Assembly: GCA_003290165.1 (NCBI GenBank)
Contig: QNQO01008305.1
Span: 186,001 to 250,000 of the forward strand
Direction: 5' to 3'
Source of the DNA: Berberis thunbergii
Taxonomy: Eukaryota; Streptophyta; Magnoliopsida; Ranunculales; Berberidaceae
Length of the DNA stretch: 64,000 bases
The first letter of the stretch is position 1. The number at the start of each line of letters is the position of its first letter. Positions 12,223 to 24,506 of this stretch are shown in pieces. The translations under genes were made by a program, and so were the position numbers. A model generated the notes under the pieces. It saw only the letters and a program-made list of their open reading frames with translations, had not been told where the DNA came from and searched no databases.

Positions 12223-13489
12223 GTGTTACAAATGTCCACTAATGTTTTAGTGATTAATATCGACTATAAGGGGGAGTTTCATTTTGGATGTGGGGAATCA
12301 AACATCCTCAAGGTCGGGGTTGTGATCAACATCGACTATCAGTAGGAGTCCCTTTCGTAGAGTGGTGATGTTGTGTAGAGGGGTGTCGAGTGGCGTTATG
12401 TTTACTTTTTAAGCTACACTAAATATTTGTGGATGTGTATATAACTATGTGATACAATGCATTTTGACTATAACGTTTATAATAGTAAAATGATTGTTTT
12501 CATACGTGTTATTCCATTTATAACTCGATGCAATTTTACAATGTGTTATCTTATTCAATTTTGGTTGCTCCCAGTGTGTGATTGATAATTGATATATGGT
12601 GATTATTTGTTTTTACATATTTCAGTAGTGTCTTACATCCCCGATAGGATATTAATGATAGTGTGAAGTTTACATACCAATGATGTTGTATTCGTATTTA
12701 CCTGAAAAAGTAACAACTATATCATTGATGTTATTCTCAAAATAAGTCTTAGTTGTTTTTATCATATTTGCCTATATCATCGCACTAATCTATTCGGAAC
12801 TAAAAATGTTAGTCTTTGATTATCTAATCTTCACCCGAATATAATATTTTCCATCTATATTCACAATCTTGTATGATAAATACTTTAACTGTCTCTGTTT
12901 TATAAAATACAATTATATTCATAAAGCATGCATGTGGTGGGTGTGATGCTCAAAGGTTGCGTAGTCAAAAGTAATAATGCATTCCATTGAAACAATGAGC
13001 TAAACCTATAATATAAAATGATATAAAATTAAATAGTTAAACATATAAAGAAAATGCAAATTATGGAACGTTGGAAGTTACCAATCAAATTTCATGTATC
13101 TTTCTTATAAGAGCCACTCCATGAGCTCGATATGTAAAGAAAAACAAACGAATTTTGTTCCAAGATCTGGACGCTTAGACATGGGCATGTCATTAAAGTC
13201 ATATTTCTTCCGTTCCTTACTAAGCTCCAACTCTAGCTCGTCTAGAGAAGAAGATAAAGACTGCGAATAAGTGGAACCTTCCATCTTTGATCTTTTGCTT
13301 AATTTTATTAGATGGATAATCAGCAATATCATTATCACTAAAAGTATTACCGGTGATTATAAATGCAAACAAGAAGAATCCCATGATATTCATTTCTTTT
13401 GGAGACATCAACTAAAATTTTTAGTGTGTCATTTGTATAAATTGAATAATAAAATTCAAAATTTAGATATTGGTAAGCAATAAAACTTA
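12223..13489. other. Intergenic DNA, no gene recognised
   Basis: AT-rich sequence between the possible MITE and MULE-A. The minus-strand frame 13105-13338 encodes an E/L/K-rich stretch (LDELELELSKERKK) that I cannot assign. Nothing else is supported. Confidence 0.5.
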
Positions 13490-14220
13490 GGTAGCGACTA
13501 CTCCACACAACCATAAGCGCTTTCTCACAGGGTTTTTTTTCTTACTTACTCACACCACCAATAAATATGCAAAATCTAAAAAGAAACCAAAAATCAAAAC
13601 AAAAAAACGTAAAAAAAAACGCAAACTCTTCTCCCTCCCTCGATCTCTCGCACTCCTTGCTACGTGTCATCTAAAACTCGGTGACCAAACTCCACTTCCT
13701 CACAAGCTTCGTCGTCCTCTTCCCTATCTCTTCCTTTTCATAAAAACCCCAAAAATCACAAAGGGAAATCTCAAAAACCCTTGGTCTATTCGTCCTCCTC
13801 CGCTTCCTTATCTCTCATTCCTCGGTTGCATTCAACTACATTTCACTTGGAAGAACTTATATTGATTTTATTAGATGAAAATGAAAGGGTTTAGTGAAGT
13901 TGATGATGTTAGAAATGAAGATTTTAAGGGTGAATATGAGGGTGAAGAAGATGATCAATAATTCAATATAAAGAGCATGGACAATCCATTTCAATGGAGG
14001 TAATTAGCATAAAAAAATTTCATTTAATTTGCATCAATTTTTTTTCAAAATAATTGTATGATGCTTTGGTGCATAGGCATTTCTAATGGATATAACAAAT
14101 ATGAAAATGTCTTTTAACGATGTTAAGAACCCAGAGACGAACCATTTAGAGCTAACCACCATTTTATTGTTAAGTAAATTAAAACTTTAATTAATATATG
14201 AAAATAATTATAAAATAATC

Positions 14221-16886
14221 ATTATGCATAATGACGATGATAATGTTGATGAAAGTGGTGACATTAACAATGATTTTCTGGCACTGGTAGTCAATGATAG
14301 TCACTTATTTGTTACGGATGAGGTAAGATAATTTATGTGTTTTCATTTTCACCATTTTCCATTGTTATAAATATGTTGTTATTAACAAGTTAATTTTTTT
14401 TAGGTATTCTCATCAATGTCTGCGTTGATAGTTTGGGTCCAAGGCATCGGTAGGGATAATAACATAGTTGTTATGATCACTAAATTAGAACCCGCTAATC
14501 ATAGACGGAAGGGAATGATCCATTTTGGTTGTGAAAGGGGAAAGAAGCCTGATAAAAGGTTAAAGAATTATGTTCGATCAAGTGGTACAAAGAAGTGTGG
14601 CTGCAAGTTACAGTTGAGAGGGATCCCACTAGAGAATGATTATTGGATGTTTCAAGTGACATGTGGAACCCACAATCATCCTCGATTAGACTCACTAGTT
14701 GGTCATTCGTTTGCTGGAAAATTGAATAAAGATGAGATGATTTATATGCAGAATATGGCGAAGTCGGGTGTGAACCCTCGCCACATCTCGTCTCGGCTGA
14801 AAGAGATGTATTCGAATAATACTCAAAATTGAAGCATATTTACAATGTAATTTGTAGGATAAAGCTACTCCAACAAATAGGTAAGACGGTTTTGCAACAT
14901 ACTCTACACTTGTTGAGTGACATACTAATCAGGAATAGAGTCACCAACCTTTTTTGGGTGCATCCTAAATTTATTCAATTGGCAAAATGTTTCCATGAGT
15001 AATGCTTATGAATTGCACATATAAAACGAATCGCTATATGATGTTGTTGTTTGAGATTGCTGATGTGACGTCGACCAGAAAGACTTTCAATGTTGTACTT
15101 TGTTTTATGTGTTATGAGAATTAAGAGTCATACGCTTGGGCATTGGAAAAATTTGCACGAATTTTCGAGCCAAACAACTTGCCAAGCGTGTTTGTGACTG
15201 ATAGAGAATTGGGGTTGATCAAGGCTATTGAGCGAGTTTTTTCAAAGGCAAGGAGATCATTGTGCACATAGCACATCAACACAAATGTTGAGAAAATTTG
15301 TAACAAAACACTTTGAGGACAATGACCAGTGGGCTGAGCTTAAAGATTCATTTTCAGATTTGTATAGATCAATTATAAAAGTGAAATGAAACAAAGCCAC
15401 AATTGAGTTTGATAGAAGACGGGCATCATACCCACAGTGTTTGGAATATACCAGAACAGTTTGGTATCCCCAGAAGGAGTATTTTATCAGTGTATGGACT
15501 GATACATTTATGCATTTTAGTCAACGGACAACCAGTCGAGTTGAAGCATTCGAAGTTGAAGCACTCGTTAGAAAATTCACAAGGTACATTCCTAAATGTT
15601 TGGACAAAAATGCATGATATAATCGAAATCCAACTGGAAGAGATATAATCGTAATTTCAACAAAGTCTGACGGAGGTGTAGATTGACCATATGTTCACTT
15701 TTTTTGGCTTACTTCATGGGTCGATGACATACAAGGCTATTGATTTGATCGATTCAGAAATTCAGAGGTGTGAAAATGTGGGAGTTGACCCTGTCAAGAG
15801 TGGTTGTGTGCTTCAAACCACTCATGGATTACCTTGTACTCATGAACTTACAAGTTATCTAACTCCCACGGGACAAAATTCAGTACGCACCATAGACTAG
15901 TATTGGCTTCAACTTGGCACAACACCTATTCGTGAATGTGGGGATGCGATTATAGACCCAGTGGCCGATGCCCTTATGAATAGGTTTAATGATTCAACTC
16001 ATGATTAGAAGTTGATGATGAAAAGGAAGCTTATAGAGTTGAGTTCCCCGGGTGACACTGTAATGACTAAACCATTAGCACTTGTGATTGGCAAGGGGAG
16101 ACCTAAAAAGAAGAAGTTGGCTAAGCATGAGAGGTCCACAAAAAGGGATTCATCGGGACACGAATACGCCACGCCCCAAGAAGAATTGAAAGGCAAAAGT
16201 AAGAAGGTGTCAAACAAAAAGGAGAAGCCAAAAATTCGTAACAATAGATTGATGCGTCAGATTCTGTCTTGGTTACGAGATTATATTGACAACATTGAGA
16301 ACGATCCAGGCGATGAAAATTGTGGTTTTCGATTCATAGCCAAATTCCTACATTACGACGACAAAAGTGGTTGAAAATAGGTACAAAAATACCTATTAAT
16401 GGAGCTTGAAAATAATGAACAGTTGTGGGTTGCAATGTAGCACGAGTCAGAGGTCAAGGTTGTTAAAAATGCTTTGCTAATTTCTGAAGGCCAGATGCGG
16501 ATAGACAACAAAAATTTGTTTATGGAACCCCAATATGTTAGAACTCGTAGCAAACCATTACTAGTGTGTATTTGTTTTATATAAAAACCAAGACACGACC
16601 TGTTTTCCATATCTTTACTAGGAACCACAGTTTGACGAAGGACGTGTTTGTTTCATGGCACACCTGGCGAAGAGCTGTCACTGTGTCTTCCTTCATATGC
16701 AGCCGAAACCACCATTGCCTCCTATAGTACCAACTTGGCCGTGTCGCATATTCCCTGAAGCAATCTTATTGAAAAGTAGTTTCGATGTCCAGCTTGGGAT
16801 TGGTGCGACAATGGTGAAGAAGTTCAATGAGAATAATCAGAAGAATGTCAACAAGTCAAACGGGGTCATAACCATATTGGACTGAT
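14221..16886 (+). pseudogene. MULE-A transposase with FAR1 finger, SWIM finger and OTU-like domain (broken)
   Basis: A short acidic first exon (about 14221-14330, NVDESG...DSQLFVTDE) is followed by a 138-residue frame at 14416-14832. That frame has a FAR1-type zinc cluster: GCERG, KKCGCKL and the HNHP pair. The MULE core follows in fragments at 15000-15650 (SYAWALEKF, SVFVTDRELG), interrupted by stops and shifts. The position of the first catalytic Asp in the MDCTYKTN-like motif reads Asn (AAT, 15011-15013). A SWIM-type finger lies at 15800-15860 (GCVLQTTHGLPCTHEL). A basic linker (16012-16374) leads to a cysteine box (GDENCGFR, with Phe-Ile after it) and then a downstream HCVFLHM segment, where the MULE-B copy has HYIILHM. 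The domain is OTU-cysteine-protease-like. The product would have cut and joined element ends; this copy is dead. Confidence 0.85.
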
Positions 16887-16979
16887 ACACATATTGTATT
16901 TTGCTAACAATTATTGAGATGAAAAATATATAAATGGCAAATGTAATTTTTTTGTGACATAGGAGTCATTGTTTTGTTA

Positions 16980-17680
16980 GAAAAGTCACCTTTTTTTATT
17001 TACGGAAGACTTGTATGGTTCGAATTTTTGTTAATATATTATATGGAATTTGACTCTATTTAGTTTGAGTTTTTGTTTATGTTTGATGCGACAATGTGAA
17101 ATCAGAAAATATTGCAGAAACAAAAACATAAAATAATATTAGAAAAATGTAGTTTGATGCAACAATGCGACTTGTATGGAATTCACATAAAGGATTAGTT
17201 CGGAAGACTTGTATGGTTCTAGTTTAGGTTTGATGCGACAATGCGAATAAACTTCAAAAAACTAAGTTTTACAAAAAAAAAAAAGTTTCAGAAAACAAAC
17301 TTTCAGAAGAAGAAAAAAATTTTGCAGAAAATTTTCATGTTTACATTGGTCTAGGTGAACTGGAAATTTTTTTATGTTCACTTGGACCAATGCAAACTTT
17401 TTCAAAAAGTTCGCATTGGTCACTGCGAACAGACATAATGTCTATCATTTTTTTTTTCTTATTGTCGCGTCAAACCTAAACTTTGTTTAGGTGCATTATC
17501 GCATCAAACATAAACTAATCTTTTATTTGAATTCCATACAAGTGGCATTGTCGCTTTGTTTTCGTACATTTTCTGACATGATGTCGCATTATTTTTGAAC
17601 CTAAACTAATCATTTGCAATTTTTTTTGCAAATTTTTTCATTGTCGCATTGTTTGTTACTTTGTTACAACAATAGCCCTG
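16980..17680. repeat. Inverted repeats in the convergent intergenic zone of MULE-A
   Basis: Between the two convergent genes the words gatgcgacaatgcg and its complement (cgcattgtcgcatc-like) recur many times: forward copies near 17080, 17155 and 17230, complementary copies near 17465, 17500, 17545, 17590 and 17640. The centre (about 17340-17430) pairs cattggtctaggtgaac with gttcacttggaccaatg. The zone could fold into a long imperfect hairpin if transcribed. MULE-B has a shorter version near 55.53-55.62 kb. Confidence 0.65.
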
Positions 17681-17879
17681 CATTCAATTCATTGTAAAAA
17701 TCTTAAAATATGAAAGCTTTTTAACAGATGGAACGGTCAATATCGAAGATAAGTAAAAACTTATAGCTTGTTAACAAATATTTCTGAAGTTTACAAAATG
17801 GAACAATCAATATTTCTTAACAAATATGTTCCCAAGGTTTTTTCTGAAGTTTACAAAATGAAGACACTGTCTTTGCCTC

Positions 17880-20228
17880 TGAACATAGTGTATTTGTTCA
17901 TGTCTCGATTTGCTTCTACGCTCACTTCTTCCACCACCAATTTCACCATTGTCGACACTGAGGCGTACATCAGGCTCTTATTCCTCTTGTTCCAAGGTAA
18001 CGGGCGTTGACATTTCTTCTAGCAAATCCCGTATTTTATTTTGCTGGGCGAGCAACGTAACTGTGTTGACATTCCCCCCTTCTTTAATAGAGACATTGAC
18101 CACCTTACAAGTTTGAACAATGACAATATTCTGCAGGGAAACATTAGATGTTAGTGCAAACCATGTAAATTTTATATCCTCCATAAGTGTAAAATTTTAT
18201 ATCCTCCATAAGTGTAAAATGTTTGTAATTACCCTCTTGTTTGAAAACACAAATGTCTTCTTGGGGGATGACTTCTCCTATTGTTCGGTGGTTGTATGAA
18301 TGGACAACTAATGCGGTGAAATCAGTCCAGTAATCCTCCTTACAGTCCCATGGAAGTTTCACGAGGGCACCTTGTTTGTTAGTTGGTATGACATGATAAT
18401 GCCACCTTTCAGCGAACGAAGACAAAACTTCGTACTTCATAGAATAATGCTTACCAGATCGAGTTCTATTCTTGAATTGGGCTTGGATTGGAAGATTTGG
18501 GATGAGTTGTACCTTTCCCATTTGTCTCATAACTATATCAGGGTGATAGGGTTCTTCTACGTCGAGACATTAAAAACATCTAGTGAACCATGTGGTGCCA
18601 TGAAGGGGAGTGTTTTCGTTGGACTCCACGTAAGGGTCCCAAAGTACCTACGAATTATAATAATTAAAACTTATTAATATATGACACATACAAAAAATTT
18701 TATTGAACTTAAAGATGCATTTTTACCTTTTTAGGAGACATGTCATCGAGATGCTCTCTAAGAGTGATGATTTGTTCGTCCAAAATCCATACAATTTGTG
18801 GGGGTTGTCACTTAGTCATGGTGGGGAGTCTAGCATCCCACTTCAGTTTTGCATTACCGCAAAGTCTGAAGTGTTTATATATCCATGCCTATAAATGAAA
18901 ACAACATAAATAAATATTATGAAATTCTTATATATTATGAGGGTAATTAACAAAATAAAAAATTCGAAACATACCTCCAAAAGAGGCAAATATCCTGAAA
19001 TTTGCTTCATACCCTCTCTGCTAGCACCGCCCAACTGACGAAACAATAATGCTAAAGTTCACGCACCCCGTGCATACTTTTAACATCATCCACCTTCATC
19101 AACATCTTCAAATTTTCAATCCGAACCTTTGTTATATTTTTTTCAGCAAATACAGTCATACCCAGAAAAAATAACAAGTAACTCCTACACACTTGTTATT
19201 TCCTTTGAAGATAATCAGTCTCCGTAGCAATTCTACAACAGTTGTCTTGAATAAACTTCATACAGATCTGTCATTCTTCTTGATTTGGACATTTGCTTAT
19301 TTATTTTCAATCCCCAAACCATTCATCAATAATGTAACACATTCATCTGTCGTCATGTTCATCGACGTTCTAACCGGCTTACCAGCAATCGACAAATGAG
19401 TTATACAGTAGACGTCATCCAGGGTAATGGTCATCTTTCAAAAAAGTAGGTGAAAAGTGTTGGTCTCAAGTTGCCAACGCTCCACGAAAGCACAAATAGT
19501 CACCTTATCAATACGATCCTTACAATATTGAATCAAGGGATATAAACCATTATTGGAGATCATTCTTTTTACTTCTTTCGGCTCATGTTTCAAATTCCAA
19601 TCTAATAAGTTCCTATATTGATGCCGGCATCGTAGTGCTTCGTTCCTAAATACAAGAAACATATATATTAAGTAATTCAATGTTCAAATATATATAAATA
19701 ACACGCTTATGTAACTTAACCAACTAAAAATATTAACTTACCTGCTCACCATCCCAAATGGCACGAGAAATATGTCCATGGTAATCGTCTGATGTGGAAC
19801 AATCCACAGGACCACCGGGATAAGAATCTAGTCTAGCATCTTCTTTTTCATTACCCACCTCTACAACTGTTTATTTTTCATCTTCTGCTTCCTCGTATCC
19901 ACAAGCACGATTTCACCCTCATTTAACTCCTTATCTTCATGTCCAACATCCGCACCACTCCAACCTGCTTGCCCTTCTGATTGGGGTTGACTTTGTGATA
20001 CAATTATTTGTCTACATGCTTTTTGAGCATCTATCTGAATCCTCATTTGCTCATCTCTCATCTTCTTCTTCACTTCTTTTTCTTTATTTTTTTTTAAAAA
20101 AAATCAATTTTCTACCTGTTATTTGCCATTTTTTGTTCTTTGTTTTCGGTGAGACACTGTTATGGGTTGTCTTTGACTTCTATCACCTCAATCATCCCCA
20201 CCAACATCACGACCAACAGAAGACATAA
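17880..20228 (-). pseudogene. MULE-A plant mobile domain (PMD) gene (broken)
   Basis: Minus-strand blocks, N to C: a charged head (20073-19861, KKKMRDEQMRIQID); a block at 19640-19440 (HQYRNLLDWNLKHEPKEVKR, then AFVERWQLETNTFHLLF); a block near 19046-18960 (RQLGGASREGMKQISGYLP); and a C-terminal block at 18530-18205 (MRQMGKVQLIP, WDCKEDYWTDF). ALVERW-type plus THTFHLPFGEMTIT-type signatures and the MRQFG-type C-terminal block are hallmarks of the PMD family known from plant MAIN/MAIL1 proteins and from transposons. Several frames are cut by stops in what should be one gene with introns. The molecular role of PMD proteins in transposons is not settled; I infer an accessory function for the element. 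Confidence 0.78.
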
Positions 20229-20889
20229 TAAACCTTCAAATAAAATGAAACAAATACTTCAAGTCTATTTATTTGTACAATAAAATCTACTAATTTATAA
20301 GCAACATTTTAGCCAATGCGATGGTTACCAACCACTTCTAACTTACACGATTTCGATATAAAACAACATTATATATCTTATTTCCGTACATTTTAATCAG
20401 AAAATACCAATTTGGAGCCTTAGTGACCACCAAATTCGCCTTCGCAATTACTTTAATTACCAATAGACGAACTAAGCGATAAATGCACAAAAAAAATAAC
20501 AAATATACAATTCTACTTTAAAATGGAAACAAATACACAAATTCACAAAAGCAAACAATAGATGGCTCACTTACAATCAAAACAAAAATCCTAAACTCAA
20601 ATATAGAACAGATGACTCACTTACAGAAGAGTTGGAGTTGCAAGAGTGGTTGCGTTTTTCATTTGAGAGGTGGCATTTTTTAGAGGTTGCGTTTTGGGGT
20701 TTTGAGGGTTTCAATTTGTAAGGGTATCGATTTTGAGAGATTTTCGAGGGAGAGGGAAGAGATTTGAATGTGGGGAGATATTTGTAAAAGATTTAAATGT
20801 GGGAGAAGGAAGACATTCAAATGTGGGAGGGAGGAATCACGTTTCGATTTGAATGGGGAGGGGGAAAATGTTGGTTTTTTGCTTATATA

Positions 20890-20973
20890 GGTGGTGTGAT
20901 AAATAAAGTAGGTGGTGTGAGAGAGTATAATGGTGTGAGAAAACACTTATGGTGGTGTGGAATAGTCGCTGCC
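20890..20973. repeat. Sub-terminal GGTGGTGTG repeats at the right end of MULE-A
   Basis: GGTGGTGTG occurs at 20890 and 20911, as ATGGTGTG near 20930, and again at 20951: four copies spaced about 20 bp apart just inside the end. The left end carries the complement CACACCACC at 13551. MULE-B repeats the arrangement with variants near 58637-58705. Evenly spaced sub-terminal words are typical of transposase binding sites; that role is inferred. Confidence 0.6.
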
Positions 20974-22252
20974 TAATAATAAGCAAACACTTAGTAATGA
21001 CACACTAAATAATAAGCAACAAAATCTTAAATGTTTATTAGCATAATAAAACTAAGTAAATCTGTGACACCAACTAATGATATCGACACCACTTTAAAAA
21101 AATAAAAAAAATAATTGATTTCCCCAGCTCTACTATCTTCTCATCACCCTTTCTTAAAATAAAATTTGATCAACTTTTATAAAAAAATTTCGATATTATC
21201 ATTTGAAATTTTTTCACTCATACATCTTTTCAATCTCTTTCATATACAATCATCACTCATAGAAAACAATTCATATCATACTTTATTATTGTATCTAATC
21301 CAAAAGGGAGGTTTATTGTTCTTTAGATTTGAAATTGGTGAGCAGTTCAAAAAAAACTTAATGGATGACACATGATGCAAATGTAATGATTTCAACCGAA
21401 GAGTAATCCAAGTTCTTGAGGCTATTGTTCTCTTACAAATTTTATAAAAATTACAGAGTTGAGAGCTTTGTTTATAATTCAAGAACAACTATAGAGTTGA
21501 CAACTTTATTTTAAATTTCAAGAACAATTCCTAAAGAATGCTCATAATAAACAATTATTTTGTAGAAATTTTCATAAATTTGAAATATTTCTTAGTATAA
21601 TACGCGTAGCTTCTTAAGTGACACAGTTGTCACAACAAAAAACTTAACATCTTTCTAATGAACATTTGACATTTAAGCACCATTTGAAGCACTAACTCTA
21701 TTAGCTTCTCCATGGTTAAAGGTATTTTATTTTATTTTTTATTTCATTTTATTTTTTAATTTTTTAATTTTTAACTCAATTGATCATCTACACAGGTCAT
21801 TATTATAAGAAATCAGTGAAGTTTATAAAACAGTTAACTAGATGATTAGCGATTATCAATAACCAATTTATAATTATTTGAAGGTAGCTTGAAAGATGAG
21901 CGTTAATTTCCTTAATAGGGCTGGTCCTGGGATTTTAGAGACCCTAAGTAAAGTAGGCCAGAATCGAGTCTAGGCGTTCTCTTATATGAGCATTTAGTTA
22001 TTATGAGATCTCTGAACATGCTTTTTAGTTGATGAGAAAAAAATGGGGTTTAAACTCCTTGTTATAACTATGTAGAATTGCAGACTACATTTGTTGTTAT
22101 TTTTGTATGGTTACCATGATACATGATATTAACTTCATTATCATTGTTTTCAATTGTGCATATAACTTATATGCGTTAAAAATTTTGCTCTCAGGAAGTG
22201 TAAGATGTTGTACAAAAAAATTAGTGTTTAAGAGATTCAAAGTCAACATTGC
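20974..22252. other. AT-rich intergenic DNA, no gene recognised
   Basis: Short frames only, none with recognisable domains. Around 21440-21540 a phrase (caagaacaactatagagttgac) is repeated imperfectly. Otherwise nothing notable. Confidence 0.5.
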
Positions 22253-24506
22253 TAGGGGTGGGCACAAAACGGGATGGACCTCATCCCTGTCCCATCTCGT
22301 TCGTTTAGGATCAGGACGGGACAAGATCGGCAGGCACTAAAATATTTACTGAAATTTTTACTGCAATGTGTATTCTTAACCTGCAGAATGTTAGTTTAAC
22401 TTTCGAATCAGTACCAAGTTGATTGAAGTGTAATGCGAAACATAAACGATACAAAATTTTGACATTTGTAGTGGGGTTGTTTGCCTGCCAGTTTGCTTCA
22501 GATGCTTTTCGATTGGAGGCTTGTATTTCTCTAGCTAGGTTGAAAAGTGTGGGTTGTCTGAGCACCTATTGTACCAAGACAATTTTGTGATGCCAATATT
22601 CATCTTTTCCCTTTCCTTTGGGACCTTCCCTCTCCACACAACAGACCTCCTTGTGGTCGCCCTTATCTAGTATTTTAACACATTTTGGACTGTGACTACA
22701 AGTTCTTTTACTTTTATTTTGGTGCTGTTTGTGTTGGAACTCAAAACTGTAAGTGTATTTGGAATAGGATGTACAACTTGTCAGTCTGCCCATAGCAACT
22801 GATTCTGTTGCCTTTGTTTTTATCTGATTATCTAAGATTTAAAAGTAGGCAAGTAGGTTTAGCATCATGAATCTATCATCGCAGGGAGGGAAAGAAATTA
22901 ATTTTATGGATTAATTGCAATTTTCCCCTATAACATATGCCACATTCAGCTTTACCCCCAATTAACATTCATATTGCACTTTCCCCCAAAGACTGACAGT
23001 CAACGTGCCTTGACATCTGTTTTCAAAGTATATTACCAATATACCCCTGAGAAATCAAAGGCTGAGATTAAATCTTTCCTATCTTGAGAAAAATCTAATA
23101 GTTGATTTTAAAAAAACTTTCATCTAAAAAACTCATCTCGATGAAATATAACAGTCCAAATTTAATCGTACACATATCTCTAGGAAGATCTAACTGTCCA
23201 AATTTAATTATGCACGCATCTCAAGAAAATCTAACGATTTGGTGTGTATCTCAAGGAAAATCTGATGATTCAACTTTTTTGTTGCTGCATCTCAAGGAAA
23301 TCTAAAGTTTGAATAATTTTTCCCCTGAAATAAATTTGAATTTAAATTTTCCCCCTGAAACAGAATAGACCTGAGAGATGAAGGAGGAGGAAGGAGGAAG
23401 TGAAGGAATGAGGAATGAAGCTCTGACTTTATTATAGAGGTTGTGAAACAGAGAAGGAAGGATGATGGAGGATGAGGAATGAGAAAGTGGAGGAATGAGG
23501 GGGGATAAAGGAGGAGGTGTTGGTGAGGTTGCGAGATAGATGAGGAAGAGGAGAGAGAATGAAAAGGAGGAAGAAGAAGAAGAAGATAATCAAAATTTTA
23601 TTGGTCATCTTTCAGGTTTGTTCTGTTTCAGGGGGCAGAATTAAATTCAAATTTATTTTATGGGGTTAAGTTACTGCCAGTAATTTATTATATGGGGCTA
23701 TTTATTCAAACTTAAGATGTTCCTCGAGATGCATGTTGAATTGTAGATTTTCTCGAGATGCACGTTGTAGCACTAGATTTCCCTCGAGATACGTGACAAA
23801 TCGTCAAAAATTCATCGAGATTCGTGACAAATTGTCTGATTTTTCTTGAAATGTGCGGATAATTAAATTTGGATCATTAGATTTTTCTCGAGATGAAAGA
23901 TTTTTAAAATCAATTGTTGGATTTTCCTCGAGATACGATTATAATTTCAGTTGGGCCTTAGGATTTTCCTCAAGATGGGATGTTTGAGATACGAAATATC
24001 CAATCTCAACCTTTGATTTCTCGGGGGTATTTTGGTAATCTGCTTTGAAAACAGATGGTCAAGACACGTCGATTGTTAGTGTTAGGGGAAAAGTGCAATA
24101 TGAATGTTAATTGGGGCAGTGTTGAATATGACATATATTATAGGGAGAAATTGCAATTAACTCTTAATTTATTTATGCGTGTGTGTGGTGAGTTGATCAA
24201 CTTAAAGTTTTTGGTGCTTTAGTTGTTTAATTGAATAGATTTGCTTTCATTGATCAACTTAAAAAACAGTGAACTGTTACATCACTCACAATAATAATCA
24301 ATTTTTTTTTATTTAGTAACTATTGAATTATTAATAATAAATATTAAAAAATAAGTTCAGGATGTGATGGGCGGGATTGAAAATCTTCATCATGATCCCA
24401 TCCCACTCTAGATCGGGACGGGATCAGTATGAGATTAATCAATCCCAATAGGACTCGAGAAAAATCGGGACGAGATTTGAATCGCGGGATGAGATGCCCA
24501 CCCCTA
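22253..24506 (+). mobile_element. hAT-3: TAGGGGTGGGC element carrying a nested insertion
   Basis: It starts TAGGGGTGGGC at 22253 and ends GCCCACCCCTA at 24506. Flanks aacattgc (22245-22252) and aatattgc (24507-24514) form a 7-of-8 target duplication. Orientation matches hAT-1 (the shared ...gggatcag...cgggatgagatgcccac end is on the right). The interior is interrupted by a long-inverted-repeat element at 22911-24160; without it hAT-3 would be about 1.0 kb, the same size class as hAT-1. No transposase is encoded. Confidence 0.85.
22911..24160. mobile_element. Long-terminal-inverted-repeat element nested in hAT-3
   Basis: The left end ttaattgcaattttccccta and the right end, read in reverse complement (ttaattgcaatttctcccta), pair for about 170 bp. 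The pairing includes ttaacattcatattgcac, gttttcaaag and gagaaatcaaagg on both arms. The middle has a GA-rich block (about 23370-23590) and repeated tctcgagatg-like words (23110-23300 and 23720-23940). There is no coding sequence. Long arms suggest a Mutator-type non-autonomous element, but no clean 9-bp target duplication was found, so the class is tentative. Confidence 0.75.

Larger units (their letters stand above)
13490..20973. mobile_element. MULE-A: decayed two-gene Mutator-like element (transposase-OTU plus PMD)
   Basis: The left end (13490) reads GGTAGCGACTACTCCACACA. The reverse complement of the right end (20973) reads GGCAGCGACTATTCCACACC. The ends stay about 85% alike for some 40 bp, so these are terminal inverted repeats. 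The 7.5-kb interior holds a plus-strand MULE transposase gene with an OTU-like tail and a convergent minus-strand plant-mobile-domain gene, both broken. Flanking 9-mers (taaaactta and taataataa) match only 6 of 9, so the target duplication is eroded. A second copy of the same element is MULE-B at 52.1-58.7 kb. Shared order and homology throughout show that the two-gene layout is a property of the element, not a chance neighbourhood. Confidence 0.88.

Noticed and set aside
13105..13338. A minus-strand frame with LDELELELSKERKK and KRPDLGTK
   Set aside because: RPDLG-type text briefly suggested an Argonaute fragment, but no neighbouring domain supports it and the match is too short.
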